A stretch of DNA of 64,000 nt from Klenkia taihuensis (GCF_900112525.1 NZ_FOMD01000001.1:744001-808000); one strand, 5' to 3'; positions 43,772 through 55,729 are shown, counted from the first letter of the stretch. Notes: a model not told the origin generated them from the sequence alone. Numbers and translations: made by a program.

Positions 43772-44427
43772 CCCGGCACCGCGGCGAGGTCGGCGGCCTG
43801 CACGAAGTCGCGCAGCTTGATCCGCTGCTCGTCCAGGTCGCCGGTGACGAACACCCGCACGTCGCGGGTGCCGTCGGGCAGCACGGAGGCGCGCACGACC
43901 GAGACGGGGACCGCGACCCGCTCGCCGTCCAGCAGCAGCGCCAGCTCACCGGCCGTGCCGGGCTCGGGCAGGTCGCCCACCGCCGCGCTGGTGACCGGCG
44001 GGAACGCCAGCCGCACCCCGGCGACGCTGAGGTCGACGGTCTGGCCCGACCAGCGGGACTCCTCGAGCACCAGGACGGCGGGCAGCGCGAGGGAGTGCCG
44101 CGGCACCGCCCGGCGGGTGCCCTCGACCGAGGGGGCCAGCGGCTCCAGCCGCCAGCTCGGGTGGCCGGAGACGGTCGAGACGACGTCGGTGACCCGGTAG
44201 GGCCGGGTGCGGACCTTGTCCCGCCACCCCCACGACACCTGCAGCTCGGTGCCCAGCGCCAGCCGCGGACGGCGTCCGGAGCGGGTCATCGGGACCTCGG
44301 CGACCAGCTCCACCTCGCTGGAGGCGCCGGCGGTGCTGACCAGGGGGACGCCGTCGAGCACCACGTGCAGCGACGACCCCCGCTCGGGCCGGTCGCGGCC
44401 GAAGACGCTGTTGGTGCCGACGACCAC
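43738..44427 (-). CDS. PilZ-like c-di-GMP-binding protein (second of tandem pair)
   Basis: The 229-residue protein has a YcgR-N-like beta domain in the first about 110 residues, then a PilZ domain with the binding motifs RRAVPR (RxxxR, about 105) and DLSVAGVRL (D/NxSxxG). Both motifs needed for c-di-GMP contact are present. GTG 44427 is one base after the stop of its upstream neighbour. A plausible donor of c-di-GMP is the cyclase at 2879. Confidence 0.82.
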   Translation of the reverse strand: MVVGTNSVFGRDRPERGSSLHVVLDGVPLVSTAGASSEVELVAEVPMTRSGRRPRLALGTELQVSWGWRDKVRTRPYRVTDVVSTVSGHPSWRLEPLAPSVEGTRRAVPRHSLALPAVLVLEESRWSGQTVDLSVAGVRLAFPPVTSAAVGDLPEPGTAGELALLLDGERVAVPVSVVRASVLPDGTRDVRVFVTGDLDEQRIKLRDFVQAADLAAVPGQAKDEPVSAS

Positions 44428-44428
44428 G

Positions 44429-45103
44429 TCATCGCCTCCCGCTGGTGAGCTGGCGACCGATCTCCTGGGAGGTGGTCGCGCGCAGCTGGAGCCGGACGTC
44501 CTCCGGCAGCGACTCGAACCGGGCCCGCAGCAACCGGCAGCCGTCGGACCGGCGGCGGACGTCGAGCACCCGGCTGCGCAGCTCGGTGCGGACGCCGCCG
44601 AGGACCAGGGCGAGGGTGACCAGCTCGCCGACCTCGGCGAAGGGCTGGGTGGCGTCGCCGAACCCGGTGGTGGGCGGGGCGGCGAACAGGGCCCGCAGGC
44701 CGCCCTCGCTGATGTCGGTGGTCGCGCCCAGCACCATGCCCAGGGGGGTGAGCAGGCCGACCGGGACCTCCATCTCCACCCGCGGGGTGGCGCGCCGGTC
44801 GCCCTCGGAGGCGGGGGCCGTGGGGTGCAGCGCCCAGACCGGCTCGGGCCCGCCGCGGACGTCGGCCACGGCGTAGGGCCGGCAGCGGACCGAGCCGTCG
44901 GGCTGGGTCCACCAGACCACGACGCCGGCGCCGAGGCCCAGCCGCACCCGCCGGCCGTCGGCGTCGACGCCCACGGCGAGCACCAGCTCGCCGTCGGTGC
45001 TCTCCTCGACCCGGGTCACGGCCTGCGCCTGCCCCTGGACGGCGACGACCTCGACCTGGTCGCCGGCGACGGGGCGGTCGCCGACGGGCAGCGCGTCGGG
45101 CAC
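44429..45103 (-). CDS. PilZ-like c-di-GMP-binding protein (first of tandem pair)
   Basis: The 224-residue protein has the same two-domain layout: an N-terminal beta domain, then RRATPR and [11 protein letters not shown] motifs for c-di-GMP binding. GTG 45103 has a GAGGAGG site. It is a paralogue of the downstream gene, and the pair interrupts the purine genes between purC and purS on the opposite strand. No flagellar or pilus genes are nearby, so the output is unknown. Confidence 0.82.
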   Translation of the reverse strand: MPDALPVGDRPVAGDQVEVVAVQGQAQAVTRVEESTDGELVLAVGVDADGRRVRLGLGAGVVVWWTQPDGSVRCRPYAVADVRGGPEPVWALHPTAPASEGDRRATPRVEMEVPVGLLTPLGMVLGATTDISEGGLRALFAAPPTTGFGDATQPFAEVGELVTLALVLGGVRTELRSRVLDVRRRSDGCRLLRARFESLPEDVRLQLRATTSQEIGRQLTSGRR

Positions 45104-45196
45104 GGGCAGCCTCCTCGGGGACGGCGGACAGGTCGTGCACGCGGTATCGGCCGCTCCGGCGCCAACTCGCCTCGAAACCGCGACGACCTCGACCGG

Positions 45197-45202
45197 TACC
45201 CT
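45197..45202 (+). promoter_or_regulatory. -10 box of purSQL
   Basis: TACCCT, six bases before GTG 45209. The same hexamer precedes purF and purA. Confidence 0.6.
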
Positions 45203-45208
45203 CGCCCC

Positions 45209-45448
45209 GTGCCGCGCGTGGTCGTCGACGTCGTCCTCAAGCCCGAGATCTCCGACCCCCAGGGGCAGGCCGTGCTCGGCGCCCTCGGGCGGCTGGGCCA
45301 CCAGGGGGTGACCGGCGTCCGGCAGGGCAAGCACTTCGTCCTCGACGTCGAGGGCACCCCCGACGAGGCCGAGCTGCGGGAGATCGCGGAGACCCTGCTG
45401 GCCAACCCGGTCATCGAGGACGTCGAGCTGCACCTCGACGGGGCGTGA
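45209..45448 (+). CDS. purS: FGAM synthase subunit PurS
   Basis: The 79-residue subunit bridges PurQ and PurL in the three-part FGAM synthase. [17 protein letters not shown] and [11 protein letters not shown] are the family signatures. GTG start, probably leaderless. The stop overlaps purQ (GTGA). Confidence 0.95.
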   Translation: MPRVVVDVVLKPEISDPQGQAVLGALGRLGHQGVTGVRQGKHFVLDVEGTPDEAELREIAETLLANPVIEDVELHLDGA

Positions 45449-46121
45449 CCGGCGTGCGCATCGGGGTCGTGACGTTCCCGGGGTCGCTGGACGACGTCGA
45501 CGCCGCCCGCGCCGTGCGGCTGGCCGGCGGTGAGGTGGTCCCGCTGTGGCACGCCGACGCCGAGCTGCCCGCGGTCGACGCCGTCGTCCTGCCCGGCGGG
45601 TTCTCCTACGGCGACTACCTGCGTGCCGGCGCCATCGCCGCCCGTCAGCCGCTGATGCGCGCCGTCGTCGACCGGGCGCGCGCCGGCATGCCGGTGCTGG
45701 GCATCTGCAACGGCTTCCAGGTGCTCTGCGAGGCCGGCCTGCTGCCCGGGGCGCTGACCCGCAACAGCCACCTGCACTTCCGCAACCGCGACCAGGCGCT
45801 GCTCGTCGAGCGCGCCGACACCGCGTGGACCTCGTCCTACGACCAGGGCCAGACGATCGTCGTCCCGGTGAAGAACGGCGAGGGCCGCTACGTCGGCTCC
45901 GACGCCGACCTCGACCGGCTCGAGGGCGAGGGCCGCGTCGTGGTGCGCTACGCCGGCGGCAACCCCAACGGCAGCAGCCGCGACATCGCCGGCGTGACCA
46001 GCGCCGACGGCCGGGTCGTCGGGCTCATGCCGCACCCCGAGCACGCGGTCGAGGAGCTCACCGGCCCCTCCGTCGACGGCCTCGGCTTCTTCACCTCGGT
46101 CCTCCAGGGAGCGCTCTCCGC

Positions 46122-46125
<4 letters not shown>
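45445..46125 (+). CDS. purQ: FGAM synthase glutaminase subunit PurQ
   Basis: The 226-residue class I glutamine amidotransferase provides ammonia for FGAM formation. Catalytic C88 lies in VLGICNGFQ and the His/Glu pair in [13 protein letters not shown] 45445 or GTG 45454 ([10 protein letters not shown]) could start it; the first overlaps the purS stop. Confidence 0.96.
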
Positions 46126-48406
<2,281 letters not shown>

Positions 48407-48407
<1 letters not shown>

Positions 48408-48790
48408 TGGCCGGCACGGCGCCGATCCCCGCCGAGGAGCTGCGCGCGGCCGTCGCCGCGTGCCTGCCCTGGCTGCGCGGCGAGGCCGAGAAGCCGGCCC
48501 GGGCGGTGCTGGGTGCCGCCGTGAAGACCTCGGCGCGGTGGCTGGCCCAGCAGGTGCCCGGGCGCTCGGTCGAGGTGCGGGTGCCCCCGCACGTCGCCGT
48601 GCAGTGCATCGAGGGGCCGCGGCACACCCGCGGCACCCCGCCCAACGTGGTGGAGACCGACGCCGCCACCTGGCTGCGGCTGGTCACCGGCATGCAGTCG
48701 TGGCAGGACGCCGTGGCCGGCGGCACGGTCGCGGCCAGCGGCAACCGCGCCGACCTCTCCGCCGTCCTCCCGCTGCGCCCCCTCACCTGA
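48407..48790 (+). CDS. Bacterial SCP-orthologue domain protein
   Basis: The 127-residue protein is coupled to purL (TGATG). [24 protein letters not shown] and the [11 protein letters not shown] segment match the sterol-carrier-like family found beside purine genes in actinobacteria. The SCP fold binds lipids, but a lipid role is not shown for this group. A terminator follows nine bases later. Confidence 0.82.
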
Positions 48791-48798
48791 GACGACGA

Positions 48799-48829
48799 CG
48801 CCCCGCCCACCGCGGGGGTGGACGGGGCG
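48799..48829. terminator. Bidirectional terminator after purSQL-SCP
   Basis: 12-bp stem (48799-48810 with 48818-48829) with one wobble and a seven-base loop, between converging units. Confidence 0.8.
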
Positions 48830-48847
48830 CCGTGGCGTGCGGGTGGG

Positions 48848-48979
48848 TCAGCCGCCGGTGAACAGCGGGGCGGCGGTGATGACGGTGCGGACCAGGCCGT
48901 AGGCCAGCGGGATGCTGACCAGCAGCCAGGCCACGACGATCAGCAGGGTCGGGGTGCTGCTCCGGTTCGGCGAGCTCAT
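48848..48979 (-). CDS. MFS transporter small subunit (43 residues)
   Basis: A 43-residue protein: a Ser/Pro-rich N-terminus, then one membrane helix (TLLIVVAWLLVSIPLAYGLV) and a short tail. ATG 48979 overlaps the stop of the OFA transporter by four bases (ATGA), so it is translated with it. Tiny single-helix partners of this kind are known beside actinobacterial OFA transporters. It is too short for many gene callers. Confidence 0.82.
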   Translation of the reverse strand: MSSPNRSSTPTLLIVVAWLLVSIPLAYGLVRTVITAAPLFTGG

Positions 48980-50379
48980 CGGGCCGCGCTCCTCTCGGGG
49001 GTCGGGGTGGTGGTGCCCTTCGGCTCGTGCCACTTGCTGTCGACCGGGCGGACCAGCAGGTTCGCGACGAACCCGACGGCCAGCAGGCCGACCATGATGA
49101 ACAGCGCGATCCGGTAGTCCGCGGCGACCAGCTGACCCGGGGTGCCCTGGGTGTCCAGCACGCCGTTGACGATCAGCGGCCCGGCCACGCCCGCGGCGGC
49201 CCACGCGGTGAGCAGCCGGCCGTGGATGGCGCCCACCTGGTAGGTGCCGAACAGGTCGCGCAGGTAGGCCGGGATGGTGGCGAACCCACCGCCGTAGAAG
49301 CTGATGATGATCGCGGCCAGCGCCACGAACAGCCAGGTCGCCGAGCTGCCGACGGTGGCCAGCGCGACGTAGAGCAGCAGCCCGACACCGAGGTAGACCA
49401 TGTAGATCGGCTTGCGGCCGATCTTGTCCGACGTCGAGGACCAGACGAACCGGCCGGCCATGTTGAACAGCGACAGCAGGCCGACGAAGCCGGCACCGGC
49501 CGCGGCGGCCACCGTGGAGGCGTCGCCCTCGCGGAAGAAGTCCTGGATCATCGGGCTTGCCTGCTCGAGGATGCCGATCCCGGCGGTCACGTTGCAGAAC
49601 AGCACGACCCACAGCAGCCAGAACTGCGGCGTCTTGATGGCGTTGGCGGCCGAGACGCTGTCGGTGGTGACCAGCGCCTTCTGCTTCACCGTCGAGGGGT
49701 CGAAGCCGTCAGGCTTCCAGTCGTCGGCCGGCACCCGCACGATGAACGCACCGAACATCATGTAGGCCAGGTAGACCATGCCCAGGGTGAGGAACAGCCC
49801 GGCCACCGCACCGCCGCTGGGGGTCGTGGCCGCGGTGCCGTCGTAGGCGGGGTCGTAGAAGCTCATCAGCTGCCGGGACAGCGGGGTGGCGATGAGAGCG
49901 CCGCCGCCGAAGCCCATGATCGCCATGCCGGTGGCCAGGCCCGGGCGGTCGGGGAACCACTTGATCAGCGTGGAGACCGGCGAGATGTAGCCGATGCCCA
50001 GGCCGATGCCGCCGAGCACGCCGTAGCCCAGGTACAGCAGCCACAGCTGGTCGGTCGCGATGCCCAGGGCACCGACCAGGAAGCCGGCGGACCAGAAGCA
50101 GGCCGAGGTGAACATCGCCGCGCGCGGGCCGTTGCGGTCGACCCAGGTGCCGAACAGCGCGGCGGAGAGCCCGAGCATCACGATGGCGATGGAGAAGACG
50201 ACGCCGATCGAGGTCAGGCTGGCGTCGAAGTGCTCGACCAGGGCGGTCTTGTAGACGCTGGTCGCGTAGGCCTGCCCGATGCACAGGTGCACCGCGAGGG
50301 CGGCCGGTGGGATCAGCCACCGGTTGAACCCCGGCTTCGCGACGATGCGGTCGCGAGCCAGGAAGCCGGGAACGGCCAC
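48976..50379 (-). CDS. OFA-family MFS transporter (oxalate/formate antiporter-like)
   Basis: The 467-residue protein has 12 helices and the OFA pattern NRWLIPPAALAVHLCIGQAYATSVYK at the start and YISPVSTLIKWFPDRPGLATG in the middle. The family exchanges oxalate and formate or carries related monocarboxylates. No oxalate-degrading genes are nearby, so the substrate is open. GTG 50379 has an AGGAGG site. A CGCGGGC/GCCCGCG hairpin lies in the leader at 50431-50447. It is divergent from mscR. Confidence 0.88.
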   Translation of the reverse strand: MAVPGFLARDRIVAKPGFNRWLIPPAALAVHLCIGQAYATSVYKTALVEHFDASLTSIGVVFSIAIVMLGLSAALFGTWVDRNGPRAAMFTSACFWSAGFLVGALGIATDQLWLLYLGYGVLGGIGLGIGYISPVSTLIKWFPDRPGLATGMAIMGFGGGALIATPLSRQLMSFYDPAYDGTAATTPSGGAVAGLFLTLGMVYLAYMMFGAFIVRVPADDWKPDGFDPSTVKQKALVTTDSVSAANAIKTPQFWLLWVVLFCNVTAGIGILEQASPMIQDFFREGDASTVAAAAGAGFVGLLSLFNMAGRFVWSSTSDKIGRKPIYMVYLGVGLLLYVALATVGSSATWLFVALAAIIISFYGGGFATIPAYLRDLFGTYQVGAIHGRLLTAWAAAGVAGPLIVNGVLDTQGTPGQLVAADYRIALFIMVGLLAVGFVANLLVRPVDSKWHEPKGTTTPTPERSAAR

Positions 50380-50548
50380 GAGGTCCTCCTGTCCGGGGTG
50401 GACCCCGGGATTGCTGGGCGCCCGCTGTGACGCGGGCCATGCCCGCGCGACGGTAGTGCGACGCGCAACCACCCGCGCGGCGAGCGAGACCGGATCGTCA
50501 CCTGTCCGGAGGGTGGAAGCGGGGGCCCCGGCCCCGGACGGTGACCCA

Positions 50549-50554
50549 TAGGCT
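50549..50554 (+). promoter_or_regulatory. -10 box of mscR
   Basis: TAGGCT, seven bases before ATG 50562. Confidence 0.55.
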
Positions 50555-50561
50555 CCGGTGC

Positions 50562-51653
50562 ATGCCGTACGAGGTGCAGGGCGTCGTCGCCCTCAGCAAG
50601 GGAGCCCCCGTCAGTCTCGAGACGATCATCGTCCCCGACCCGGGTCCGGGTGAGGCGGTCGTCGACGTGCAGGCCTGCGGGGTCTGCCACACCGACCTGC
50701 ACTACCGGGAGGGCGGCATCAACGACGAGTTCCCGTTCCTGCTCGGCCACGAGGCCGCCGGGGTGGTCTCGGCGATCGGCGAGGGCGTCACGAACGTCGC
50801 CGTCGGTGACTACGTGATCCTGAACTGGCGCGCGGTCTGCGGGCAGTGCCGGGCCTGCACCAAGGGCAAGCCCTGGTACTGCTTCGCCACCCACAACGCG
50901 GCCCAGAAGATGACGCTGGAGGACGGCACCGAGCTGTCCCCGGCGCTGGGCATCGGCGCGTTCGCCGAGAAGACCCTGGTCCACTCGGGCCAGTGCACCA
51001 AGGTCGACCCCGCCGCCAAGCCGGAGGCCGCCGGGCTGCTGGGCTGCGGCGTCATGGCCGGCGTCGGTGCCGCGATCAACACCGGCGGCGTGGGCCGCGG
51101 GGACACCGTGGCCGTCTTCGGCTGCGGCGGCGTGGGCGACGCGGCCATCGCCGGGGCGAAGCTGGCGGGTGCGGCGAAGGTGATCGCCGTCGACATCGAC
51201 GACCGCAAGCTGGAGTGGGCGAAGGGCCTGGGCGCCACGCACACGGTGAACTCGAAGGAGACCGACGCGGTCGCCGCGATCAAGGAGCTCACCGGCGGGT
51301 TCGGCGTGGACGTCGCCATCGACGCGGTCGGGCACCCGGCGGTCTACCAGCAGGCCTTCGACGCCCGCGACCTCGCCGGCACCGTCGTCCTGGTCGGCGT
51401 CCCCAACCCGACCATGGAGATCACCCTGCCGCTGATCGACGTGTTCGGCCGCGGCGGCGCGCTGAAGTCCTCCTGGTACGGCGACTGCCTGCCCAGCCGC
51501 GACTTCCCGATGCTCATCGACCTGTACCTGCAGGGCCGCTTCGACCTCGACGCGTTCGTCTCCGAGACCATCGGCATCGGCGACGTCGAGGCCGCGTTCG
51601 AGAAGATGCACCACGGCGACGTGCTGCGCTCGGTCGTGGTGTTCGACAAGTGA
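50562..51653 (+). CDS. mscR: S-(hydroxymethyl)mycothiol dehydrogenase
   Basis: The 363-residue zinc-containing alcohol dehydrogenase of class III type shows catalytic zinc residues in CGVCHTD and GHEAAG, structural zinc cysteines in [15 protein letters not shown], and the NAD fold at [32 protein letters not shown] and the downstream metallo-hydrolase match the mycobacterial MscR pair. It oxidises the formaldehyde-mycothiol adduct, and also reduces nitrosomycothiol. Coupled to the next gene (GTGA). Confidence 0.92.
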   Translation: MPYEVQGVVALSKGAPVSLETIIVPDPGPGEAVVDVQACGVCHTDLHYREGGINDEFPFLLGHEAAGVVSAIGEGVTNVAVGDYVILNWRAVCGQCRACTKGKPWYCFATHNAAQKMTLEDGTELSPALGIGAFAEKTLVHSGQCTKVDPAAKPEAAGLLGCGVMAGVGAAINTGGVGRGDTVAVFGCGGVGDAAIAGAKLAGAAKVIAVDIDDRKLEWAKGLGATHTVNSKETDAVAAIKELTGGFGVDVAIDAVGHPAVYQQAFDARDLAGTVVLVGVPNPTMEITLPLIDVFGRGGALKSSWYGDCLPSRDFPMLIDLYLQGRFDLDAFVSETIGIGDVEAAFEKMHHGDVLRSVVVFDK

Positions 51654-52258
51654 CGGTCTACATCGACAAGACCGTCGTCAGCGGGGTGTTCAGCCTCGAC
51701 GGCCAGGACTTCGACGTGGACAACAACGTCTGGCTGGTCGGCGACGAGGAGACCGTCGTGGTCATCGACGCCCCGCACGACGCCGCGCCGATCCTGGAGG
51801 CCGTCGGGCCGCGCACGCTGGCCGCGATCGTGCTGACCCACGGGCACAACGACCACATCACCGCCGCGGTGGCGCTGCGCGAGGCCACCGGGGCACCGAT
51901 CTGGTTCAACCCCGCCGACCGGATGCTCTGGGACGTCGTGCACCCCGACGCCGCCCCGGACCACGACCTCGTGGAGGGCACCACCTTCGACGTGGCCGGC
52001 ACCCAGCTGGTCGCCATGCACACCCCCGGCCACTCGCCGGGCAGCACCTGCCTCTACGCCCCGGAGCTGGACACCGTCTTCACCGGCGACACCCTGTTCT
52101 GCGGCGGCCCGGGCGCCACCGGCCGGTCCTACAGCGACAAGCCGACGATCATCAACTCCATCCAGGAGCGGCTGCTCACCCTGCCCGGCGACACGGTCGT
52201 GAAGACCGGCCACGGCGACGACACCACCGTCGCGGCCGAGGTGGACAACATCCACTGA
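51650..52258 (+). CDS. MBL-fold hydrolase linked to mscR
   Basis: The 202-residue metallo-beta-lactamase-fold protein has the zinc motif [16 protein letters not shown] and FTGDTLF. Its conserved coupling to mscR suggests it hydrolyses the S-formylmycothiol product to formate and mycothiol, by analogy with glyoxalase-II-like enzymes; this role is inferred. GTG 51650 overlaps the mscR stop. Its own stop lies inside the CTGA that starts the DUF72 gene. Confidence 0.88.
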   Translation: MTVYIDKTVVSGVFSLDGQDFDVDNNVWLVGDEETVVVIDAPHDAAPILEAVGPRTLAAIVLTHGHNDHITAAVALREATGAPIWFNPADRMLWDVVHPDAAPDHDLVEGTTFDVAGTQLVAMHTPGHSPGSTCLYAPELDTVFTGDTLFCGGPGATGRSYSDKPTIINSIQERLLTLPGDTVVKTGHGDDTTVAAEVDNIH

Positions 52259-52974
52259 ACGCCAGGATCGGCACCTCCGGCTGGAGCTACGACCACTGGG
52301 ACGGCGTCCTCTACCCACCGGGGACGCCGTCCCGGGACCGGCTGGCGCACTACGTGGCCGAGTTCGACACCGTCGAGCTCAACGCCTCCTTCTACCGCTG
52401 GCCGCGCGACACCACCTTCGCCGGCTGGCGGCAGCGGCTGCCGCCGGGCTTCGCGATGAGCGTCAAGGCCGCCCGGGGCCTCACCCACGCCAAGCGGCTG
52501 TACGACCCGGAGACCTGGATCGGCCGGATGGCCGCCGGCTGGCACGAGCTCGCCGACCGCCGCGGCGTGCTGCTGGTGCAGCTGCGCCCCGACCACGAGC
52601 GGGACGACGACCGGCTGGCCTGGTTCCTGGGCCACCTGCCGCCGTGGCTGCGGGTGGCGGTCGAGCTGCGGCACCCCACCTGGCAGCACGACGACGTGTT
52701 CGACCTGCTCGCCCGGCACGGCGCGGCGTACTGCGTGGTCAGCGGCGCCGGCATCCCGTGCGTGCTGCGGGTGACCGCGCCCTTCGCCTACGTGCGCTGG
52801 CACGGCCCCGACCACGAGCACCTCTACGCCGGCTCCTACCCCGACGAGGACCTGCACTGGTGGGCCGACCGGATCCGGGAGTGGGGGAGCACCGAGGTGT
52901 TCGGCTACTTCAACAACGACGGCGAGGGGCACGCCGTCCGCAACGCCCGTCGGCTGCGGGAGCTGCTGCGCTGA
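52255..52974 (+). CDS. DUF72 family protein, apparent CTG start
   Basis: The 239-residue TIM-barrel-like DUF72 (YecE) protein has the N-terminal signature ARIGTSGWSYDHW and later FNNDGEGHAVRNARRL. The signature lies upstream of the first ATG (52354) and no ATG, GTG or TTG precedes it in frame. The best start is CTG 52255 (reading [10 protein letters not shown]), which overlaps the MBL stop by four bases (CTGA) and has GAGGTGG ten bases upstream. The function of DUF72 proteins is unsettled. A sequencing error near 52255 is the main alternative. Confidence 0.82.
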   Translation: MNARIGTSGWSYDHWDGVLYPPGTPSRDRLAHYVAEFDTVELNASFYRWPRDTTFAGWRQRLPPGFAMSVKAARGLTHAKRLYDPETWIGRMAAGWHELADRRGVLLVQLRPDHERDDDRLAWFLGHLPPWLRVAVELRHPTWQHDDVFDLLARHGAAYCVVSGAGIPCVLRVTAPFAYVRWHGPDHEHLYAGSYPDEDLHWWADRIREWGSTEVFGYFNNDGEGHAVRNARRLRELLR

Positions 52975-52984
52975 CCCCAGCCGG

Positions 52985-52990
52985 TACCCT
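52985..52990 (+). promoter_or_regulatory. -10 box of purF
   Basis: TACCCT, seven bases before GTG 52998. Confidence 0.6.
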
Positions 52991-52997
52991 CGGACCC

Positions 52998-54578
52998 GTG
53001 CCTCGCGGTGATGGACGGCTGACGCACGACCTCGACCCCCAGGACCTCGGACCCCAGGACGCCTGCGGCGTCTTCGGCGTCTGGGCGCCGGGGGAGGAGG
53101 TCGCCAAGCTCAGCTACTTCGGCCTGTACGCCCTGCAGCACCGCGGTCAGGAGGCGGCGGGCATCGCGGTGTCCGACGGCGCCTCCGTCGTGGTCTACAA
53201 GGACCTCGGCCTGGTCAGCCAGGTCTTCGACGAGTCGACGCTGTCCAGCCTGCGCGGCTTCCTCGCCGTCGGGCACACCCGCTACTCCACCACCGGGGCC
53301 TCCACCTGGGAGAACGCGCAGCCCACGTTCCGCACCACGGGTGCGGGCACCGGCATCGCGCTGTGCCACAACGGCAACCTGGTGAACACCGCGGAGCTGG
53401 CCAGCCGGGCCGCCGACGAGGGCGTCACCGGCGCGTTCGCCGCGACCACCGACTCCGACATCGTCACCGCGCTCATCGCCGCCCAGCGGGACCTCTCGGT
53501 CGAGGCGGCCGCGATGCAGGTGCTGCCCACCCTGCGCGGCGCGTTCAGCTTCGCGTTCATGGACGAGACCACCCTGTACGCCGCCCGCGACGCCCAGGGC
53601 GTGCGCCCGCTGGTGCTCGGCCGGCTCGAGCGCGGCTGGGTGGTGGCCAGCGAGACCGCTGCCCTGGACATCGTGGGCGCCTCCTTCGTCCGCGAGGTCG
53701 AGCCCGGCGAGCTGATCGCCATCGACGAGGACGGGCTGCGCTCCCAGCACTTCGCCCCGGCCGAGCCCAAGGGCTGCGTGTTCGAGTACGTCTACCTCGC
53801 CCGGCCCGACACCACGATCTCCGGCCGCGGCGTGCACGCCGCCCGGGTCGAGGTCGGTCGCCGGCTGGCCAAGGAGCACCCGGTCGAGGCCGACCTGGTC
53901 ATCCCGGTCCCCGAGTCGGGCACCCCGGCCGCGGTCGGCTACGCCGAGGCCTCGGGCATCCCCTACGGCCTGGGCCTGGTCAAGAACAGCTACGTGGGCC
54001 GCACCTTCATCCAGCCCTCGCAGACCATCCGGCAGCTGGGCATCCGGCTCAAGCTCAACCCGCTGCGCGACGTCATCCGCGGCAAGCGGCTGGTCGTCGT
54101 CGACGACTCGATCGTGCGGGGCAACACCCAGCGCGCGCTGATCCGCATGCTGCGCGAGGCCGGGGCGGTCGAGGTGCACGTGCGCATTTCCTCCCCGCCG
54201 GTCAAGTGGCCCTGCTTCTACGGCATCGACTTCGCCTCCCGCGCCGAGCTGGTCGCCAACGGCCTGGACGTCGACGGCGTGCGCGCCTCCATCAACGCCG
54301 ACTCGCTGGGCTACGTCAGCGAGGCCGGCCTCATCGCGGCCACCGAGCAGCCGGCCAACCGGCTGTGCACGGCCTGCTTCACCGGCGAGTACCCGATCCC
54401 GCTGGGCGAGCCCGAGGTGCTGGGCAAGCACGTGCTCGAGGGCATCACCAAGCGCACCCTGCCGGTCATCGACGACGTCGACCGGGAGGCCGCCCGCGCG
54501 GTGAGCGGCTGGACCGGCCAGCAGGCCGGCAGCCCCACCACCGCGGGTGGCGCCGACGACGCCCTCACCCGTCCATGA
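52998..54578 (+). CDS. purF: Amidophosphoribosyltransferase
   Basis: The 526-residue enzyme commits PRPP to purine synthesis. A 22-residue propeptide precedes catalytic C23 (DACGVFGVW), as in the processed Bacillus-type form. LQHRGQEAAG and GNLVNT lie in the glutaminase domain. The PRTase motif is VVVDDSIVRGNTQ, and cysteines in RLCTACFTGEYP likely bind the structural Fe-S cluster. Coupled to purM (ATGA). Confidence 0.97.
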   Translation: MPRGDGRLTHDLDPQDLGPQDACGVFGVWAPGEEVAKLSYFGLYALQHRGQEAAGIAVSDGASVVVYKDLGLVSQVFDESTLSSLRGFLAVGHTRYSTTGASTWENAQPTFRTTGAGTGIALCHNGNLVNTAELASRAADEGVTGAFAATTDSDIVTALIAAQRDLSVEAAAMQVLPTLRGAFSFAFMDETTLYAARDAQGVRPLVLGRLERGWVVASETAALDIVGASFVREVEPGELIAIDEDGLRSQHFAPAEPKGCVFEYVYLARPDTTISGRGVHAARVEVGRRLAKEHPVEADLVIPVPESGTPAAVGYAEASGIPYGLGLVKNSYVGRTFIQPSQTIRQLGIRLKLNPLRDVIRGKRLVVVDDSIVRGNTQRALIRMLREAGAVEVHVRISSPPVKWPCFYGIDFASRAELVANGLDVDGVRASINADSLGYVSEAGLIAATEQPANRLCTACFTGEYPIPLGEPEVLGKHVLEGITKRTLPVIDDVDREAARAVSGWTGQQAGSPTTAGGADDALTRP

Positions 54579-55651
54579 CGGTCCCGCCCGACCACCCCGT
54601 GACCGAGGGCTTCACCTACGCCGCCTCCGGCGTCGACATCGACGCCGGCGAGCGGGCGGTCGCGCTGATGAAGGGCGCCGTGGAGGCGACCAACCGGCCC
54701 GAGGTGGTCGGCGGGCTGGGCGGCTTCGCCGGGCTGTTCGCCCTGGACGTGGCCAAGTACCGGCGACCGTTGCTGGCCTCCTCCACCGACGGCGTCGGCA
54801 CCAAGATCGCACTGGCCCGCCAGCTCGACCGGCACGGCACCGTCGGCATCGACCTGGTCGCCATGTGCGTGGACGACCTGGTGGCCTGCGGCGCCGAGCC
54901 GCTGTTCCTGCAGGACTACGTCGCCTGCGGCACCGTCGTCCCCGAGCGGATCGCCGCGATCGTCACCGGCATCGCCGAGGGCTGTCGGCTGGCCGGTGCC
55001 TCCCTGGTCGGCGGGGAGACCGCCGAGCACGGCGACCTCATGGGCCCCGACGACTACGACCTGGCCGCCACCGCGGTCGGCGTGGTCGAGGCCGACGCGG
55101 TGCTCGGCCCCGAGCGGGTGCGCGAGGGCGACGTCGTGGTCGCCATGGCGTCCTCGGGGTTCCACTCCAACGGCTACTCCCTGGTCCGCCGGGTCGTCGC
55201 CGAGGCGGGCCTGGACCTGCACGCCACCCCGGCCGGGCTGGACCGCGAGCTGGGCACCGAGCTGCTGGAGCCCACCCGCATCTACGCGCTGGACTGCCTG
55301 GCCCTGGTGGGAGAGCTGGGCGTCGAGGGCGTGCACGCCTTCGCGCACATCACCGGCGGCGGGCTGGCCGGCAACGCCGCCCGCGTCGTCCCCGACGGCC
55401 TGGAGGCCGTGCTGGACCGCAGCACCTGGGCGTTGCCGGCCGCGGTGCAGCTGCTGGAGTCCCACGGCGTGCCGCGCACCGAGTCCGAGCGCGCGTTCAA
55501 CTGCGGCGTCGGCATGGTCGCCGCCGTCGCCCCCGAGGTCGCCGACCGCGCGGTCGACCTGCTCACCGGCCGCGGGGTCCCGGCGTGGGTCGCCGGCACG
55601 GTGCAGACCGGCCCGGGCGGCTCGGCCCGGTTGGTCAGCGCCTACCGCTGA
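54575..55651 (+). CDS. purM: AIR synthetase
   Basis: The 358-residue enzyme closes FGAM to AIR with ATP. It shows the family's TDGVGTK, DLVACGAEPLFLQDYVA, GGETAEH and SSGFHSNGYSLVR motifs. It follows purF with an ATGA overlap and ends in a strong terminator. Confidence 0.97.
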   Translation: MTVPPDHPVTEGFTYAASGVDIDAGERAVALMKGAVEATNRPEVVGGLGGFAGLFALDVAKYRRPLLASSTDGVGTKIALARQLDRHGTVGIDLVAMCVDDLVACGAEPLFLQDYVACGTVVPERIAAIVTGIAEGCRLAGASLVGGETAEHGDLMGPDDYDLAATAVGVVEADAVLGPERVREGDVVVAMASSGFHSNGYSLVRRVVAEAGLDLHATPAGLDRELGTELLEPTRIYALDCLALVGELGVEGVHAFAHITGGGLAGNAARVVPDGLEAVLDRSTWALPAAVQLLESHGVPRTESERAFNCGVGMVAAVAPEVADRAVDLLTGRGVPAWVAGTVQTGPGGSARLVSAYR

Positions 55652-55661
55652 GCAGCACGAC

Positions 55662-55691
55662 AGCACCGCCGTCCCGGGGGACGGCGGTGCT
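55662..55691 (+). terminator. Terminator of purFM
   Basis: 14-bp stem (55662-55675 with 55678-55691) and a two-base loop. Confidence 0.85.
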
Positions 55692-55729
55692 CGTGGTGGT
55701 GCGGTGCTGCTGTGGGTCGACGACCCCGG

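Noticed and set aside
52354-52974. ATG 52354 as start of the DUF72 gene
   Set aside because: It would remove the conserved GTSGWSYDHW segment that is plainly encoded upstream in the same frame.
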